A DNA stretch of 64,000 nt, taken from positions 23,107,981-23,171,980 of the forward strand of contig OV050032.1 of assembly GCA_920105625.2 (NCBI GenBank), read 5' to 3'. Positions 38,278 through 49,770 of this stretch are shown piece after piece. Position 1 is the stretch's first letter, and the number at the start of each line of letters is the position of its first letter. The translations under genes and the position numbers were made by a program. The notes below the pieces were generated by a model, which worked only from the letters and a program-made list of their open reading frames with translations, was not told the origin of the DNA and made no database searches. The stretch comes from Clusia tigrina. Its lineage: Eukaryota > Arthropoda > Insecta > Diptera > Clusiidae.

Positions 38278-40789
38278 TTATTATCTTTCAGCTTTATATA
38301 CACTAAATCGATTTGCATCCACGAGCTCTTAATGCTTCCTTCTTTCTTCTCTTTCTCTTCGAGTGGATGGCCTTAGTTGCCAATAATTATTGACTAAAAG
38401 CATTGTACACCCACATTTATAAGATAATTTAGTCATTAAAAATCTGTCGATAGTAAAAATTTTTCTCAGACTTCAAATCTCGGAAGTTATTGGAACGATT
38501 TTAGAAAATAAAGAAAGAGTACGAGTACATAATAATATTAACAACACATCCATACAGTCTTCGGAATTTCCATATTACAACACGGTATGATATGCATGTC
38601 AAGTAGTCAATATCAAGTGGTCTGCCACCTTCTTTTTGAGTGTTGAAGTCGAGTGTTGAAGTCGATGTTTGTTTATTCCTGATGACAATGTGAACCAACC
38701 ATTTCATTGACTCTTCAGAGTAGTAAGACTGGAGCTTTAGCGATTACTACAAGATCTCTTCTGGCTCCCAACAGTTTGAACAGGTTTTCAAATCAATGCC
38801 GTGACTTGTTGGGGAAATACTCGTAGTGTCTGGTACTATTGTAAAGAAATAAAATCCTTTCGGTAGAGTTGTTAAGTTGATGTTACTAGTGTCGTATTAA
38901 GAGCTCAAGTAGAAATTTGGATCTTATTGGTTTGGTCAATAGGTACCTATTTACCGATTATGAAAAATTAAGATTATATTATAAATATCATGAGACGCTT
39001 TGACAAATTGAAGGATTCGAAGAATCAGATGAAGTCTTTAAAGTTTCCTCTTGTATACACATATAGAAACCCGACACTAGTAACAAAAATATACATTATT
39101 GCTATAAAAGTGAGTGTTAAAAATAAGAATTTTTAAATATAATCTTTTCAAAAGAAAATTTTTAAAACCTATTATTAGGGCGCCCGGATAACTTTACATA
39201 AAATTAGAGCACAAATGACACATTCTGTAGCATCGCACCATAATTTTAGCGATTATTGTAATTAATTTACTGATGGAACAGAGTGAGCGACTTGTTCGCG
39301 GATCTAATTATTGTTCACATACGTATCTACCTTGACCCCATGCAAAAAACAAAACCATTGAGAATAATGGAACAATCAGTACGGAAACACAATGATTTGT
39401 GCTGTGTGTGGAAATATTTATTGTGCAGTGTATATTAAAGCACCGACGAAGTACAATAATAAAGTTTTACTTTGGTTCCCTTGTTTTTAATTAAAGTTCA
39501 ATTCATGTTTCACGACTGCGTTTGAAACACAATTTAAAGTCATCATTAAGTGATTCCTCCTCAACATTTAAGATACTGTGTATGCAAGTACCTGTGACAA
39601 CCGGTGCATCCCTTTCGTTGGAATGAAGATTATCTTCGTCCAACCCACAATTTCAGAGAATTGTGTCACCGTGTGCCACAAAAGCAAAGTCCACATTGCT
39701 CACGAACCTTTTGAATGCAGCAGCGCTTTATTTTGTTGAAGCCTGCAGCGACTGTTGATAGAAAGAAGTATCAACTTAGAGCTTTTCCATGGGTACCCAG
39801 GGGAATGGAGATGACTGCACTCAATAATTGATTCACGAGTATAAGCGAATTGAAGATGCAATTGTATTTTATTTGGCAACAATTCAAAGTGATTTTAAAT
39901 TGGGTTTACACATTTTTATGTGATTCACAAAGATTGTTGCTTTTGTCATTCCTCTTGGAGTTTGATTGATATCCAAAATTTTATGGGGATGGTCTTATAT
40001 AAAATATATATTTAAAATATATAGGGTACAAATATATGCATAGACCCAATAAGAACACTGTTTATCTAATAAATCTTCTGTCTGAGCTATAAATTTGTAT
40101 GGTTTTATGTGTTTAACCTATTTTAATACAATATAAAACATCATTTGCTATTATCCTATTTACTGTATGTTTGTATGTATACATTAATGTAGTGGTGTTT
40201 TCTTAACGGCTCACTTAAGCCAATAATTCCGGCTATTTTCCTGAGAGATGTACATATATTTAATCAAACTATGACAGACTCATCAGTGACGAAATGAAGT
40301 ATATTCGAATTGTGCCTAATTGAAGAGTTTGTTTTTGTTAGATCGGAGTTGATTATCGTTTTGACTGTCAAGAAACTTAGCTCTGACAGGAAAATCCAAT
40401 TTCTGGCTCGATTTTTCAAGCAACGCGTTTTTCTCACAAAAGTTCAACTTAAAGGTAAAGGATTGTGTATGTCTCTAATATTACATTTCTGGCTTTATAT
40501 TGTTCCTCTACTAATGAAAGTATAATGCGAAGATATGTTAAAAACATATACATATTTACAGAGACATCCAATTTGTTCTTCGCACGTTACTTCCAGCTGT
40601 AAAGAAGGGAGGGAAACATTTCGCAGTTGCGGAGAAATACTCTATAATAAGAATATACGACATCCTCTCTTCAGTACAAAATCGGCCTTGTCTTGAATTG
40701 CAGTGTGGTCGATTGCGTCACCCCATTTGTGGCATATGTAACCAGTAAGATTTTCAAGACAACCGTACGCCAGGCCTTCCAACGCGGTC
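38278..40789. other. Intergenic sequence
   Basis: No gene, RNA or mobile element is recognised. A small direct duplication, GAGTGTTGAAGTC, occurs at 38638-38663. Confidence 0.5.
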
Positions 40790-41090
40790 TTTTCCATTCA
40801 AAAGTCGGTTTGAAAATTGTAGGCACAGCACCGCGGTTCAACAATCTCCATGTAGTGAGGCCTAGAAGATATGTAAAATTTCAGCAGTACGAATGCAATT
40901 TTAATAAATTATATTTTATCCATTTGCTCCATGCAAATGAAGTTGGTCTTCGGATTGAATACGTTTTCTCGCCGGCAGAAACTTATCCACTTTTTCAAAA
41001 CAGTCGCATTGGGCGGAAAGTTGAAAAAACTGCACTCCGACGCTTTACTTGCATTCCCGTTTTTGCAACCTGCTACCGCACATTTCATTT
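40790..41090 (-). pseudogene. THAP-type zinc finger relic (P-element-like transposase or THAP gene fragment)
   Basis: From MKCAVAGCKNGNASKASECS the frame continues FFNFPPNATVLKKWISFCRR, then ENVFNPKTNFICMEQ. This is the THAP layout (C-x4-C ... F..FP ... W....RR..F.P....IC..H), but the final zinc-ligand His is missing (Gln instead). After a stop and frameshift the characteristic end LNRGAVPTIF appears at about 40820-40840. THAP domains bind DNA at the N-terminus of P-type transposases and of cellular THAP proteins. Only this domain is present here, with two defects, so I call it a relic. A GC-balanced CRE palindrome lies 80-90 bp upstream. Confidence 0.6.
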
Positions 41091-41170
41091 TTAACAATTG
41101 TCTCCTTATTTTCTGACTTATTTACTTATTTGTTAAGAAGATACTTTCCGCACTACGTATTTATTAATAC

Positions 41171-41182
41171 TGTGACGTCACA
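41171..41182. promoter_or_regulatory. CRE-type palindrome TGTGACGTCACA
   Basis: A perfect 12-bp palindrome containing the full CREB/ATF site TGACGTCA. It lies upstream of the THAP relic and could have been its promoter element. A related CTACGTCACAGCAG follows at about 41314. Confidence 0.45.
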
Positions 41183-41907
41183 GCCCATAATCTAAATGTC
41201 AAACTCAGAGAGAAAATAACAACGGACCTGCGCAATGCGTAATCTTCTTCTCTATCATAATAGAAACAAAGATTGTACAAAGCGGTGTACAAAATTTGTT
41301 CGTTCTGGGCATCTACGTCACAGCAGCCTGGTTGCAAAACGAAATGTCAAACTAGCATACATTTTGTACACAAAAAAGTGAACATTACTGTGAAATATGG
41401 AAAATAGATTATTAGTTTATATGAAACCTTTTTGTGCGAAATAAATACGAGAACACATTACAAATATATTGACGAATATTATTTAGTTAGCAATTATTTC
41501 TATTCGAAAACCGACCATCATAAATGCTCCAAATACTCTCAAATATTATAAATTGTAAACTTTAGATATTTACGTTTTATTATTTTGCAGTCTGGCACGT
41601 CCGTTGTTTGCAGAAGATGAATACAGAAGAGAGAGTACGAACTAGTATTACCAAAATACCTTGATTTCTTCATCTTCCTCTTTTTCAGAGCAGCAAGCAA
41701 CCGTATTCAGGGCTGCCTACTCCTTTACAATAATCGTCTCTTTTTAATTTTATGTTTACAGTTCGGCCTTTCTGGACCCAAGGATCGCCCTCGATCCTTC
41801 GGCCAAGAACACCAGACCTTTGCAATGCTCCTACTATCCTTGAGGCTAGTCAGGTAGAAGTTATTAGATACAATTATTCTTAAATGGGGCTGTGTGGTGA
41901 AACCTGG
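41183..41907. other. Intergenic sequence before the gypsy relic
   Basis: AT-rich, no gene seen. It might contain decayed LTR sequence of the adjacent gypsy element, but I could not match two copies. Confidence 0.4.
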
Positions 41908-42525
41908 CTAAGATACAGGCACTGGTTCGATCTCCAGTCCAATAAGTGTTTCATTTGATATTGCAGGAGCATTAGGGACTGGGACATTTACCCACCGCTT
42001 CAATTTTTCAGCCTCGAATGTAGCGTTACAAGGGAGCTGTGTTATTTGGTAACCATCTATGTCCCGCAGCACGTATCTATCACATCCTAATACTTTGTCA
42101 ATTACATAAGGTCCCCTATATTGGGGGTCCAGCTTGTGATTTACTTCAGGAGTCAAATCTGAATGTCGAACAACAACATAATATCTTTTGTTAAATAGGG
42201 CAGGGGGACGATGAGAGGAGACGAAATAACCTTCATTTCATTCTTGGGACAATTCAATATTCTGTAAGGATTGTTGACGTAGGGCATCAACAGGCGCCCT
42301 ACTAGGAGGGTATTCTCTTTCCAGCTGTTCCGCTAGCCAATCAACTAGATGGCCCTTCTGTACGGGGGCGGAATGCACCAAGCAGCTCAGGCACTCGGAT
42401 ATCACCTGACTAATCCTAGCCTTCAAATAAGGAAACCAATATTTTTTCTTAACTTGGTTAACATTCTTGTCAATTCCAAAATGACCTATCCCCTCATGCG
42501 TGAATCGAACAAAGTTGTCCACCAT
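41908..42525 (-). pseudogene. Ty3/gypsy integrase relic lacking its catalytic core
   Basis: The N-terminal HHCC zinc domain is visible (FTHEGIGHFGIDK ... ISECLSCLVHS; H-x4-H and C-x2-C). The next residues already belong to the region after the core (LAEQLEREYPPSRAPVDALR), so the DDE catalytic core is deleted. After an in-frame stop (TGA at 42240-42238) the same frame continues into the C-terminal module with LDPQYRGPYVIDKVLG, the GPY/F motif that follows gypsy integrases. It lies directly downstream of the RT/RNase H relic in normal gypsy order. Confidence 0.75.
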
Positions 42526-42526
42526 A

Positions 42527-43583
42527 CTACCGGTGACATAAGGATGGTAATTTTCGGTATACCACTGAGTTAAGGAGGCAGTACTCAGGATCGGAATTTT
42601 GACTCAAGCGTATAGATAAATCAGAGAGAACAGAATCCCTCTGTTGAGCAACTCTTTGCTGCTGATCAAGATCGACGGCAGTGATAGCTGCAATGAAAGG
42701 GCTACGGCTGAGGGCATCGACATGTCCAATGGCCGTGCCGGCTCTAAGTTCAATTTGATAGTTAAAATCTTCAAGCATTAGTGCCCATCTAGATATTTTA
42801 GCTGTTCTTATTGTTTAAGGTTTGGGCAAGAGAATGACAATCAATGGTAATTTAAAAAAAAACTAACCTCCAACTGAGTCCGGAATCGTTTTACAGAACA
42901 AACAATAGCGAGCGCTTCTAACTCCTAACTAGGACGTCTGCTTTCGGCTGCAGTAATGGTTCTCGAAAAATACACCACTGGGTGGAATTTTCCATCAGAT
43001 TGACCTAGTAATAACACGGAACTAATTCCCAATTCAGTATCCAATCCAAATTGGAAAACTGCCAAGACGGGTGTCTGAAGAAGTTTCTGTTTAAAGATGT
43101 CAAACGCCCTATAACATTCTTGGGTTATTTCAAGGGCCACACCAGTCTTCAGCAACATAGACAGAGGTCTAGCAAGAGCTGAAAAAGACGGGACGAACTT
43201 ACGGAAATACGAAAACAAATTATAACAATGTTGCATTTCCGTACGATTTTTGGAAAACGGATACAGCTTTATAGCCTCCAGATGTCGAGTGCTTGGCCAA
43301 ATGCCCTTAGACCTAGCTAAATAGCTGAGATATTCTAATTCTGAGTAGGCGAATTTACATTTTGTGAGCCGAAGCTGAAGGCCTGCCTTAGACAATGAAT
43401 TGAGCACTGATTCAACCACCTGCAAGTGCTCAGCAAAAGTGCGAGAAGCGATTAAGATATTGTCAAGGTAAACCATAATCTCCTTCTGACGTATGTGGTC
43501 ATGTAATACCAGGTTAATAAACTCTTGAAACATGGGAGGGACATTTCGCAACACAAAGGGCATCCAGTTATACTCAAAATGCC
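42527..43583 (-). pseudogene. Ty3/gypsy reverse transcriptase-RNase H relic
   Basis: The frame starts with FEYNWMPFVLRNVPPMFQEF (the gypsy MPFGL.NAP motif, altered), then VYLDNILIAS, where the second catalytic Asp of the YxDD box is Asn (codon 43461-43459). A connection region follows, then RNase H residues (DTELGISSVLL ... PVVYFSRTIT). Further on, after stops, IELRAGTAIGHVDALSRSPF is the classical gypsy RNase H end. The upstream RT fingers, protease and gag are absent, because the 5' end abuts a hAT relic at about 43583. Inactive. Confidence 0.8.
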
Positions 43584-44865
43584 ATTAGATATTTGTATGC
43601 TAATTCTAAGTGATATTCACGAACTCCTCTGTTTTCAAATAGGTCAATTTAACGTCTAATGCTATTCTGCAAAGCTGATACATGTCGTACTTTAAGAGGA
43701 GAGGATTCCATACTCTTATTAATTTCTAGCTGTAACTGTTCCTTTAGTGGCAAATAGGGTTGTTGCCTTGGTTCATCATCTGTTTCGTGATCCTGATCGT
43801 TCTTTCGCTTCCGTTTCATTGTTATTTTGGCTACTTATTATACTTTATTTGCTTCCGAACAAATACCTGTATAGGAGCTGGAAATAAGTCTAGCCATTCC
43901 AAATCCAATAATACCTGTTTTTCATAATCTCTTCGTGGATTCTGTAAATAATTCAATACACAAGCTAAATCATTACTTCGTCGTTGCTTCATACGTTTTA
44001 CTAACGATGTTTTCATTTTATTGGCGAGCGTTGAGTTTTTGGGATACAATTGTTTGAAAAGAGCTGTGCATAAATTAGCATTTCGCCGGCAGAGTGCTTC
44101 TAACATCAATTTATTTGGGGTCAGGACATTAACGATTTTATTCAACAAGTCGAAATCTGGATTTTCTATACGGATCGGATGTTTGAGATCTATAAGATCT
44201 GTTCGAATGCTGGCTTCCTTTCAAAAGGAAGTCGTTATAGCATGGCTAAATACTATTCCACCTAGTTTTGCAGTCCAACAGAAGTAGCAGCTCTTTTCCA
44301 TGTTCAACCTTTTTGGAGCACTGTTTCATTTTCCAAAGGTGATCTTTTGAAATACAGTGCAACTTTGCTGATTTTCTTTTCAGATGATTAATGTTTTCTT
44401 CGCCTGTTAACTCCGGTATGTCTTCTTGCGCCAGATCACTTTGTGACATTACAATTAAACCTGATTATGGACAGTCCAATACTTCAAAATTGTCATCATC
44501 GCTGTCGTCTATATAATCATCAGTCACAGATTCATCTGAGGAAGATTTGTCTTGCGTATTGTTGTTTTTTTTGTAAAGCACATCCCAGACAGCCAAATTG
44601 ATACCATGCGCGAGACATAGTTTCTGTTCAGTGTTAACAAGACGTACCTTAATCATGACATTCGGCCCATCGGTCACAATTGCCACGATGTCCTTTTCCA
44701 GGGAAATATCAAATTTATTAAGTCGCTCTTTTAAAATGCAAAGATAATTTTCAGCTGTCATAGATCCATAAACAACAGGAACGACTCCTAAGTCCCAAAA
44801 TTTTCTAAATGAATGAATATTAACAGCCATGAATCGCTGGATCCCAGTATATTCTCTAATCACAT
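43584..44865 (-). pseudogene. hAT transposase relic
   Basis: Successive minus-strand frames give MIREYTGIQRFMAVNIHSF, VVYGSMTAENYLCILKERL, EKDIVAIVTDGPNVMIKV and LCLAHGINLAVWDVLYKK; then DHLWKMKQCSKKVEHGKELL, LLLDCKTRWNS, and NKIVNVLTPNKLMLEALCRR. The TDG.....K....C.AH..NL and KTRWNS blocks are the hAT catalytic core. ENRGVREYHLELAYKYLM at the end is the start of the hAT dimerisation domain, cut off where gypsy sequence begins. Several stops and frameshifts are present. The N-terminal BED finger is not seen. Confidence 0.75.
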
Positions 44866-45090
44866 GGTACTCTCGTATACCCTTCTTAGGTTGGATTTAT
44901 ATTATCGTACATATATTAATATTTTAATTTATGTTGTATAAATACTCAGAATTTTTTTATTTTTAGAAGTTATTCGATGAATCCAAAAGCAATAATTCTA
45001 TAAATTAAAGAAGCTATTCCACAAATTAAAAAAATAATAGGTGTGCGCTATTAGGAATACCTTCACCAAGCTTAGCCATCAAAAGAGAAA
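44866..45090. other. Short AT-rich spacer
   Basis: No feature recognised between the hAT and non-LTR relics. Confidence 0.4.
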
Positions 45091-46095
45091 TTTGTTCTCA
45101 GGCTCTGACTCCTTTGAACTCAAGAGTGGGGACCTAACGGGTCACATGAGCATACTTAAAATGGTCGGAAATGACACAATCCTCAAAGTCCTGACAAATT
45201 CCCACCAACGGTGGAATTCTCCAAGAAATACAAAATATGTATCGTAGACAGAGAATTTTGTAGAAGAAACAAATTCATCCCTGAGCCAGGCTCACAAATA
45301 TGGTACACAGATGGATCCAAACTGGAAGACGGTAGTGTAAGAGCTGGAATTTATGGCCCTAGTTTCAAAAAAGCCACAAAGCCTCGGTGGGGAAACTAGC
45401 AACAACATTCCAGGCTGAAACCTATGCCTGGAGGCATGCTCAAGGGAATGCTTACGCATGGAAATCTCTGATGCACATATTTATATACTATCCGATCGGC
45501 AGGCTGCCTTAAAGGCGTTACAAGTCTTTGTGGTCACATCAAGACTGATCAAAGATTGCAGTAACCTTTTACATCACACTACATTAGAATGAGGGACACT
45601 CAGGCAACGAACACGCCGACTAACTAGCCAAAAAGGGAGCATTAAGGCCCCTAATTAGTCTTGAACCACTCTATGGCCCACCAAAAAGACACATCCAAGA
45701 ATTGTTGAGGAAATAGGTAGATCAGAAATCCGCCGGGCAATGGACAAAAAATGTAGAACAACGTCAAGCCAAACGATTTCTGACTCCAGTCCGAAGAGCA
45801 TCTAAAAAACTCTTTATGCTAAATAGAGAAAACCTCCGAATCCTCACCGGGTATCTGACGGGGCACTGCACACCCACTGATATTTGCAGATTATGCAACC
45901 AGGAACCGGAAACCTCTATGGACTTTCTATGTGAATGTCCTGCAGTCTGCAGAAGGCGTTTCCTCCAAATGGCGGTTCTACAATAGCCCCAAAAACTTTT
46001 TAGAACATGAAACCCCATAAAGTACTAAAATCCACAAAGAGTCTTCAAATGGACGGTTAAACTATAGCTAAGCTCAAACGACAAATTGGACGAAG
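45091..46095 (+). mobile_element. Non-LTR retrotransposon 3' fragment (RNase H and zinc tail)
   Basis: IPEPGSQIWYTDGSKLEDGS followed by VRAGIYGP marks the start of an RNase H domain (first catalytic Asp in YTDGSK). After frameshifts, AETYAWRHARECL and SDRQAALKALQ continue it, and ICRLCNQEPETSMDFLCECP (45880-45942) is the C-terminal C-x2-C...C tail, with Asp where His is usual. Many stops. The Jockey or I group is most likely. RT motifs are not recognisable upstream. Confidence 0.65.
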
Positions 46096-47040
46096 TGCAG
46101 TACAGCCAAAAGTAATAGCAACCGAATTAGAAATATATATATATTGCGCCATTTATTGGGTCAAATGTGATCGTACGACTTCGCTTACTGTTAACGTTAA
46201 ATTACTTTTTATATAAATAAATAAAATTTTAATACATGTAACTTCAGACTGCATATGAGGTTAATATTAAAAAAATTTTATTAAATAAATTAGATTGTAT
46301 ATAATCAAATTTCATTTGAACGCCAGGATAAATATTATAAAAATTATTCTTTTATTTTATCAAAAACATTGAAATTTTTCAAACTCTTTGATCCAGCATC
46401 GTTCAGTAAGTACTAATAAGTAGTAGTAATTTAATTTATTAATTTAAAATAAATAAAAACACTTATTAAAACTAATATACTGCAATAAATTTCTGTAAGC
46501 GACCCTGGAACCCGCTGAGTTTTTACCCCAGCGAAATTGAGTCGTTACAATGATTAAAATGGAATGTAACATTTTGGAACAATTGGAACAAAATTTATTT
46601 ATTTATTTATTATTGAGTATAATGCTGACTTTCAAAAAGATACCCGGCTATAGACCGAGCGCTACGTTAAGCTCAGAAGTCAGGTAGATATGTAACAAAA
46701 TTTGAATTTCAATATTCAAATTTTAGAAAAATTCCCCATACTTAATACAGCGCTCCTTTAATCTGTGGCGGCATGTAATGAAATTTACCGCACCAATATC
46801 GTAGGTGGCGCCATCTACGTGTGGGTAGTAAAATAATGAATATGTTAAATGCAGGAAATAGGAATGTTATATGCTATAAATATGTTAATACTTTTCATGT
46901 GAATTTTAACAACATTATGATATGAAATGCTGTCAACATTAATAAATAACAGTTCAATACCGTATATATAACATTTTTACCGAATTCATACATATAGAAA
47001 CATAAATGAGACCCTAAATGTATACAATCGTTTGGGGTAT
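46096..47040. other. AT-rich spacer
   Basis: No coding or repeat feature recognised. A few short TTTA/ATTT runs occur. Confidence 0.45.
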
Positions 47041-47059
47041 ACTCTATCCGTCTTTTTTA

Positions 47060-47511
47060 TACACCACACAATCTACGCTTAAAAGAATACTTTAAAATCT
47101 TCTCGCAACTTCTTTTTAAGTGTAGGGAATATTCTGGAATGTTCTAGCTCAACACACGAGAGGTATATAAGCGTAAAAGCATATTCTAGAATATTCTCGA
47201 AACTTCCTTCGAAGTGCAGGGAATATTCTAGAATGTTCTCGTTCAACATTTGTGAAGTATATAATCCACCACACAATTAAAGTTTTTACACAATTGAACA
47301 GTAACAATATTAAAAGTTAATAAAGCAATTAAATAAATAAATAAAGTGCAATAGTGTATTAAAGTAAACTAAGATTAATAGTTTGAATTGCAATAATTAA
47401 ATAAAGTTAATTATTCTAATTTAAACAAGCGATTGTGTGATTACTACACAATCCAGCGGTACGAATTCGAGTATTGAGAGTTGGTATAAATTGTCAAGAT
47501 GTTTCGTAACA
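47060..47511 (+). mobile_element. Solo LTR-like copy 1 with heat-shock-element arrays
   Basis: The 3' half (about 47260-47511) matches the LTR at 61927-62308 closely: TATATAA box, ACCACACAATTAAAG, the TGATTACTACACAATCCA block and the GTAACA end. The upstream part contains a duplicated roughly 95-bp unit, each with its own TATATAA (47164 and 47258). Perfect nGAAn/nTTCn arrays occur at 47126-47145, 47183-47207 and 47220-47239. No primer-binding site follows, so it is a solo or broken LTR. The left boundary is approximate. Confidence 0.65.
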
Positions 47512-47789
47512 ATATATATCAATTATACTTACTTACCTACCTATACAGCATAGTGGCATCACAATAGATCTTTCAGGTCGTGGTGTACAACACCCTTAAA
47601 ATAAATCAAATCTACATATGGGCAATTCCACGGTGTCGAACGTGACCGTTGTACACATTTAAAGCGAAAAAAAGGTCAGAATAAAACATATTGAAACGTG
47701 ATTGCATATCAGTGAAACGGGATAGCATATTTTTAGGATCCCATCTGGAGAATGAGTGCCCCCTGTGAGTCAAGATGCGAACTATTCGA

Positions 47790-48281
47790 ATAAAAGTTTA
47801 TTCAAGAACCATCTGCCGGTAATATCAAAAAGAATATTCTCGACTTCTGTCGAAGAGGATAGAAGCTTCTAGAATATACGAGAATAGCGTGGAAGTTTCT
47901 ACACCAACCATTCGAAAACTATAAAAGCGACAAGACTGCTCAAAGTTGAAGACAGTTGATCAGAGACCGTAACAGTGTGTGCATCTAGCATTATAATCAA
48001 AGCAGCAGTATTTGTAATTGTGTAAAGTGATGAAATTCATTAGTAAATAAAGTGACTAATGGTTTGTGAAATAAGTGCAAATAATAACTAAGTAAACTTT
48101 AAGCCTAATATTAAATGTGTAAATAGCAATAATTAAATAAAGCTAATTATTTTAATTTAACCAGCGATTGTTTGATTACTACACAATCCAGTGGTACGAG
48201 TCCAAGTACAGAGAGTTAGAGGAATTGTCAGGAGGGCAATTTTGTAACAGAGTAAATTGTCAAGAGGGCAATTTCGTAACA
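47790..48281 (+). mobile_element. Solo LTR copy 2, nested
   Basis: It shares with the 61.9-kb LTR the blocks AAACTTTAAGCCTAATATTA, GCAATAATTAAATAAAG and GATTACTACACAATCCA and the GGGCAATTTCGTAACA end. TATAAAA at 47920 with an initiator-like start downstream gives a promoter. An HSE triplet lies at 47861-47875 (AGAAGCTTCTAGAAT). The last 30 bp are tandemly duplicated (ending at 48250 and 48281). No primer-binding site follows. The left boundary is approximate. Confidence 0.65.
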
Positions 48282-48623
48282 ATTTTTTAGATTCATCTTT
48301 TACATAATCGTATAGATCCTTAATAGTACTATCACTGGTGGTTTAGTATTTTTCAGGCGAAATGTTGTTTATAAAATAAGGACAAAAAAAGGAGCGGTTC
48401 GAACGCGACAAAAACAGAAGTAGTTTCTGTGAACATCTGTAAAAACATGAGAATCAGCGAAATCAAACACAACATGTTATAGATGAAAATTTTAAAATGT
48501 TACAAAATAACGAAGTTTTCGAATCCTCTTTATTTGATAGAAATATCATGGGTAGTTTTTTTACATTTAATTTTTAGGTTGGTTCGAACGTGACATGTCG
48601 AACGTGACATTTTTTCTATACAA

Positions 48624-48627
<4 letters not shown>

Positions 48628-48693
<66 letters not shown>
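48628..48693. repeat. (TA)n microsatellite, about 66 bp
   Basis: Pure TA array between two copies of CTATA/ATAGACAAA-type flanking sequence. Confidence 0.95.
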
Positions 48694-48697
<4 letters not shown>

Positions 48698-49770
48698 AAT
48701 TAGACAAATTTTTTGTAACGCCATCACGCAAGAACTGTATGAGTATTTGATTTTTAATATATTTTTAAGAAACGTCTTAAATGCATGAAAAAATAAAAAA
48801 AGGATTACATTAAATTGTTTTTTTTAAAGAATATGCACTAGCAGCTGCTTCAATTTGCCGACCATCGCAAGAAAAGCTGTGCAGTCGTTGGATACCTGAA
48901 ATGCTTCTTACACTTTTCCACTTTTCATTTAATATTAGGGACTCCTTCTCTATTTGCTCTGATGGTATGAAATATAGTTGTATGCCGTGAATGTTATTTT
49001 TTGCACATTCAAAAAACGATTGAGCGTCCGATAAAACCACATTTTGCAACTTAGTTATTCATGATTTTCAAACTCGAGCAGAGCGTACAATGATCTACTA
49101 ACTTAAATTTTTTTTTTGCGAATTCAATGGGCTGTTTACCGTAAGCAATGTCCGATAAAGAAATTCGTAAAACCCCGAAATCGCTTTATTTATGCGTACA
49201 TATAAAAAAAAAATTTACACTTACGGTGTCGAACGTGACAAACTTCAAATCGCTACTGAAAATTGTGCATATAATTTTTCAAACCGATTTTTTGTTTATA
49301 TTGTTATTAGCTTCAAATGCTATTTGTACGCCTACTTTGATGCACTTTGTTTGAATATTTCTGGCATACTGATACCTAATGCTTCTTTACGGTGTCGAAC
49401 ATGACAATAGAATTTGTAGTAGAGATAAGCCAAAAAGTACCGTTATTCTTCATTCCTTTTGATTAGTCTCTTCTATTTAAGATTACTTATGCTCTTAGAA
49501 AGATTATTTATAATAAGCCTCTTTTCACATAAGCCTCTCTTTACGAGGGAAATTTTAAAAAAAAAATGTGCAACTAAAAATGTTAAAATTATCCAAAACT
49601 ACAATTTGCCACTTTGCAATGGGTTTTCGTAAACTGTTGAGTATATACATGTGAAATTTTTTCGTTTTATTAAAATGTGACTATTTTTGTATAATAATAT
49701 ATTACATAATTGTGATTTGAGTAACTTTTAATTTTATTATCACGGTAGACCTTTTGGTGGAATTACCCAT

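Larger units (their letters stand above)
47616..49770. mobile_element. Inverted-end element of about 2.15 kb with TGTCGAACGTGAC-like repeats
   Basis: The left end ATATGGGCAATTCCAC (about 47616-47631) and the right end, in reverse complement, ATATGGGTAATTCCAC match at 15 of 16 bases. Inside, six plus-oriented copies of (GG)TGTCGAACGTGACA or close variants lie at 47632, 48395, 48581, 48596, 49225 and 49391. A minus-strand frame at 48810-49049 (NVVLSDAQSFFECAKNNIHG ... SISGIQRLHSFSCDG) might be a transposase remnant but is not identified. An unrelated LTR (copy 2) sits inside. No clear target duplication was found. Confidence 0.45.
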
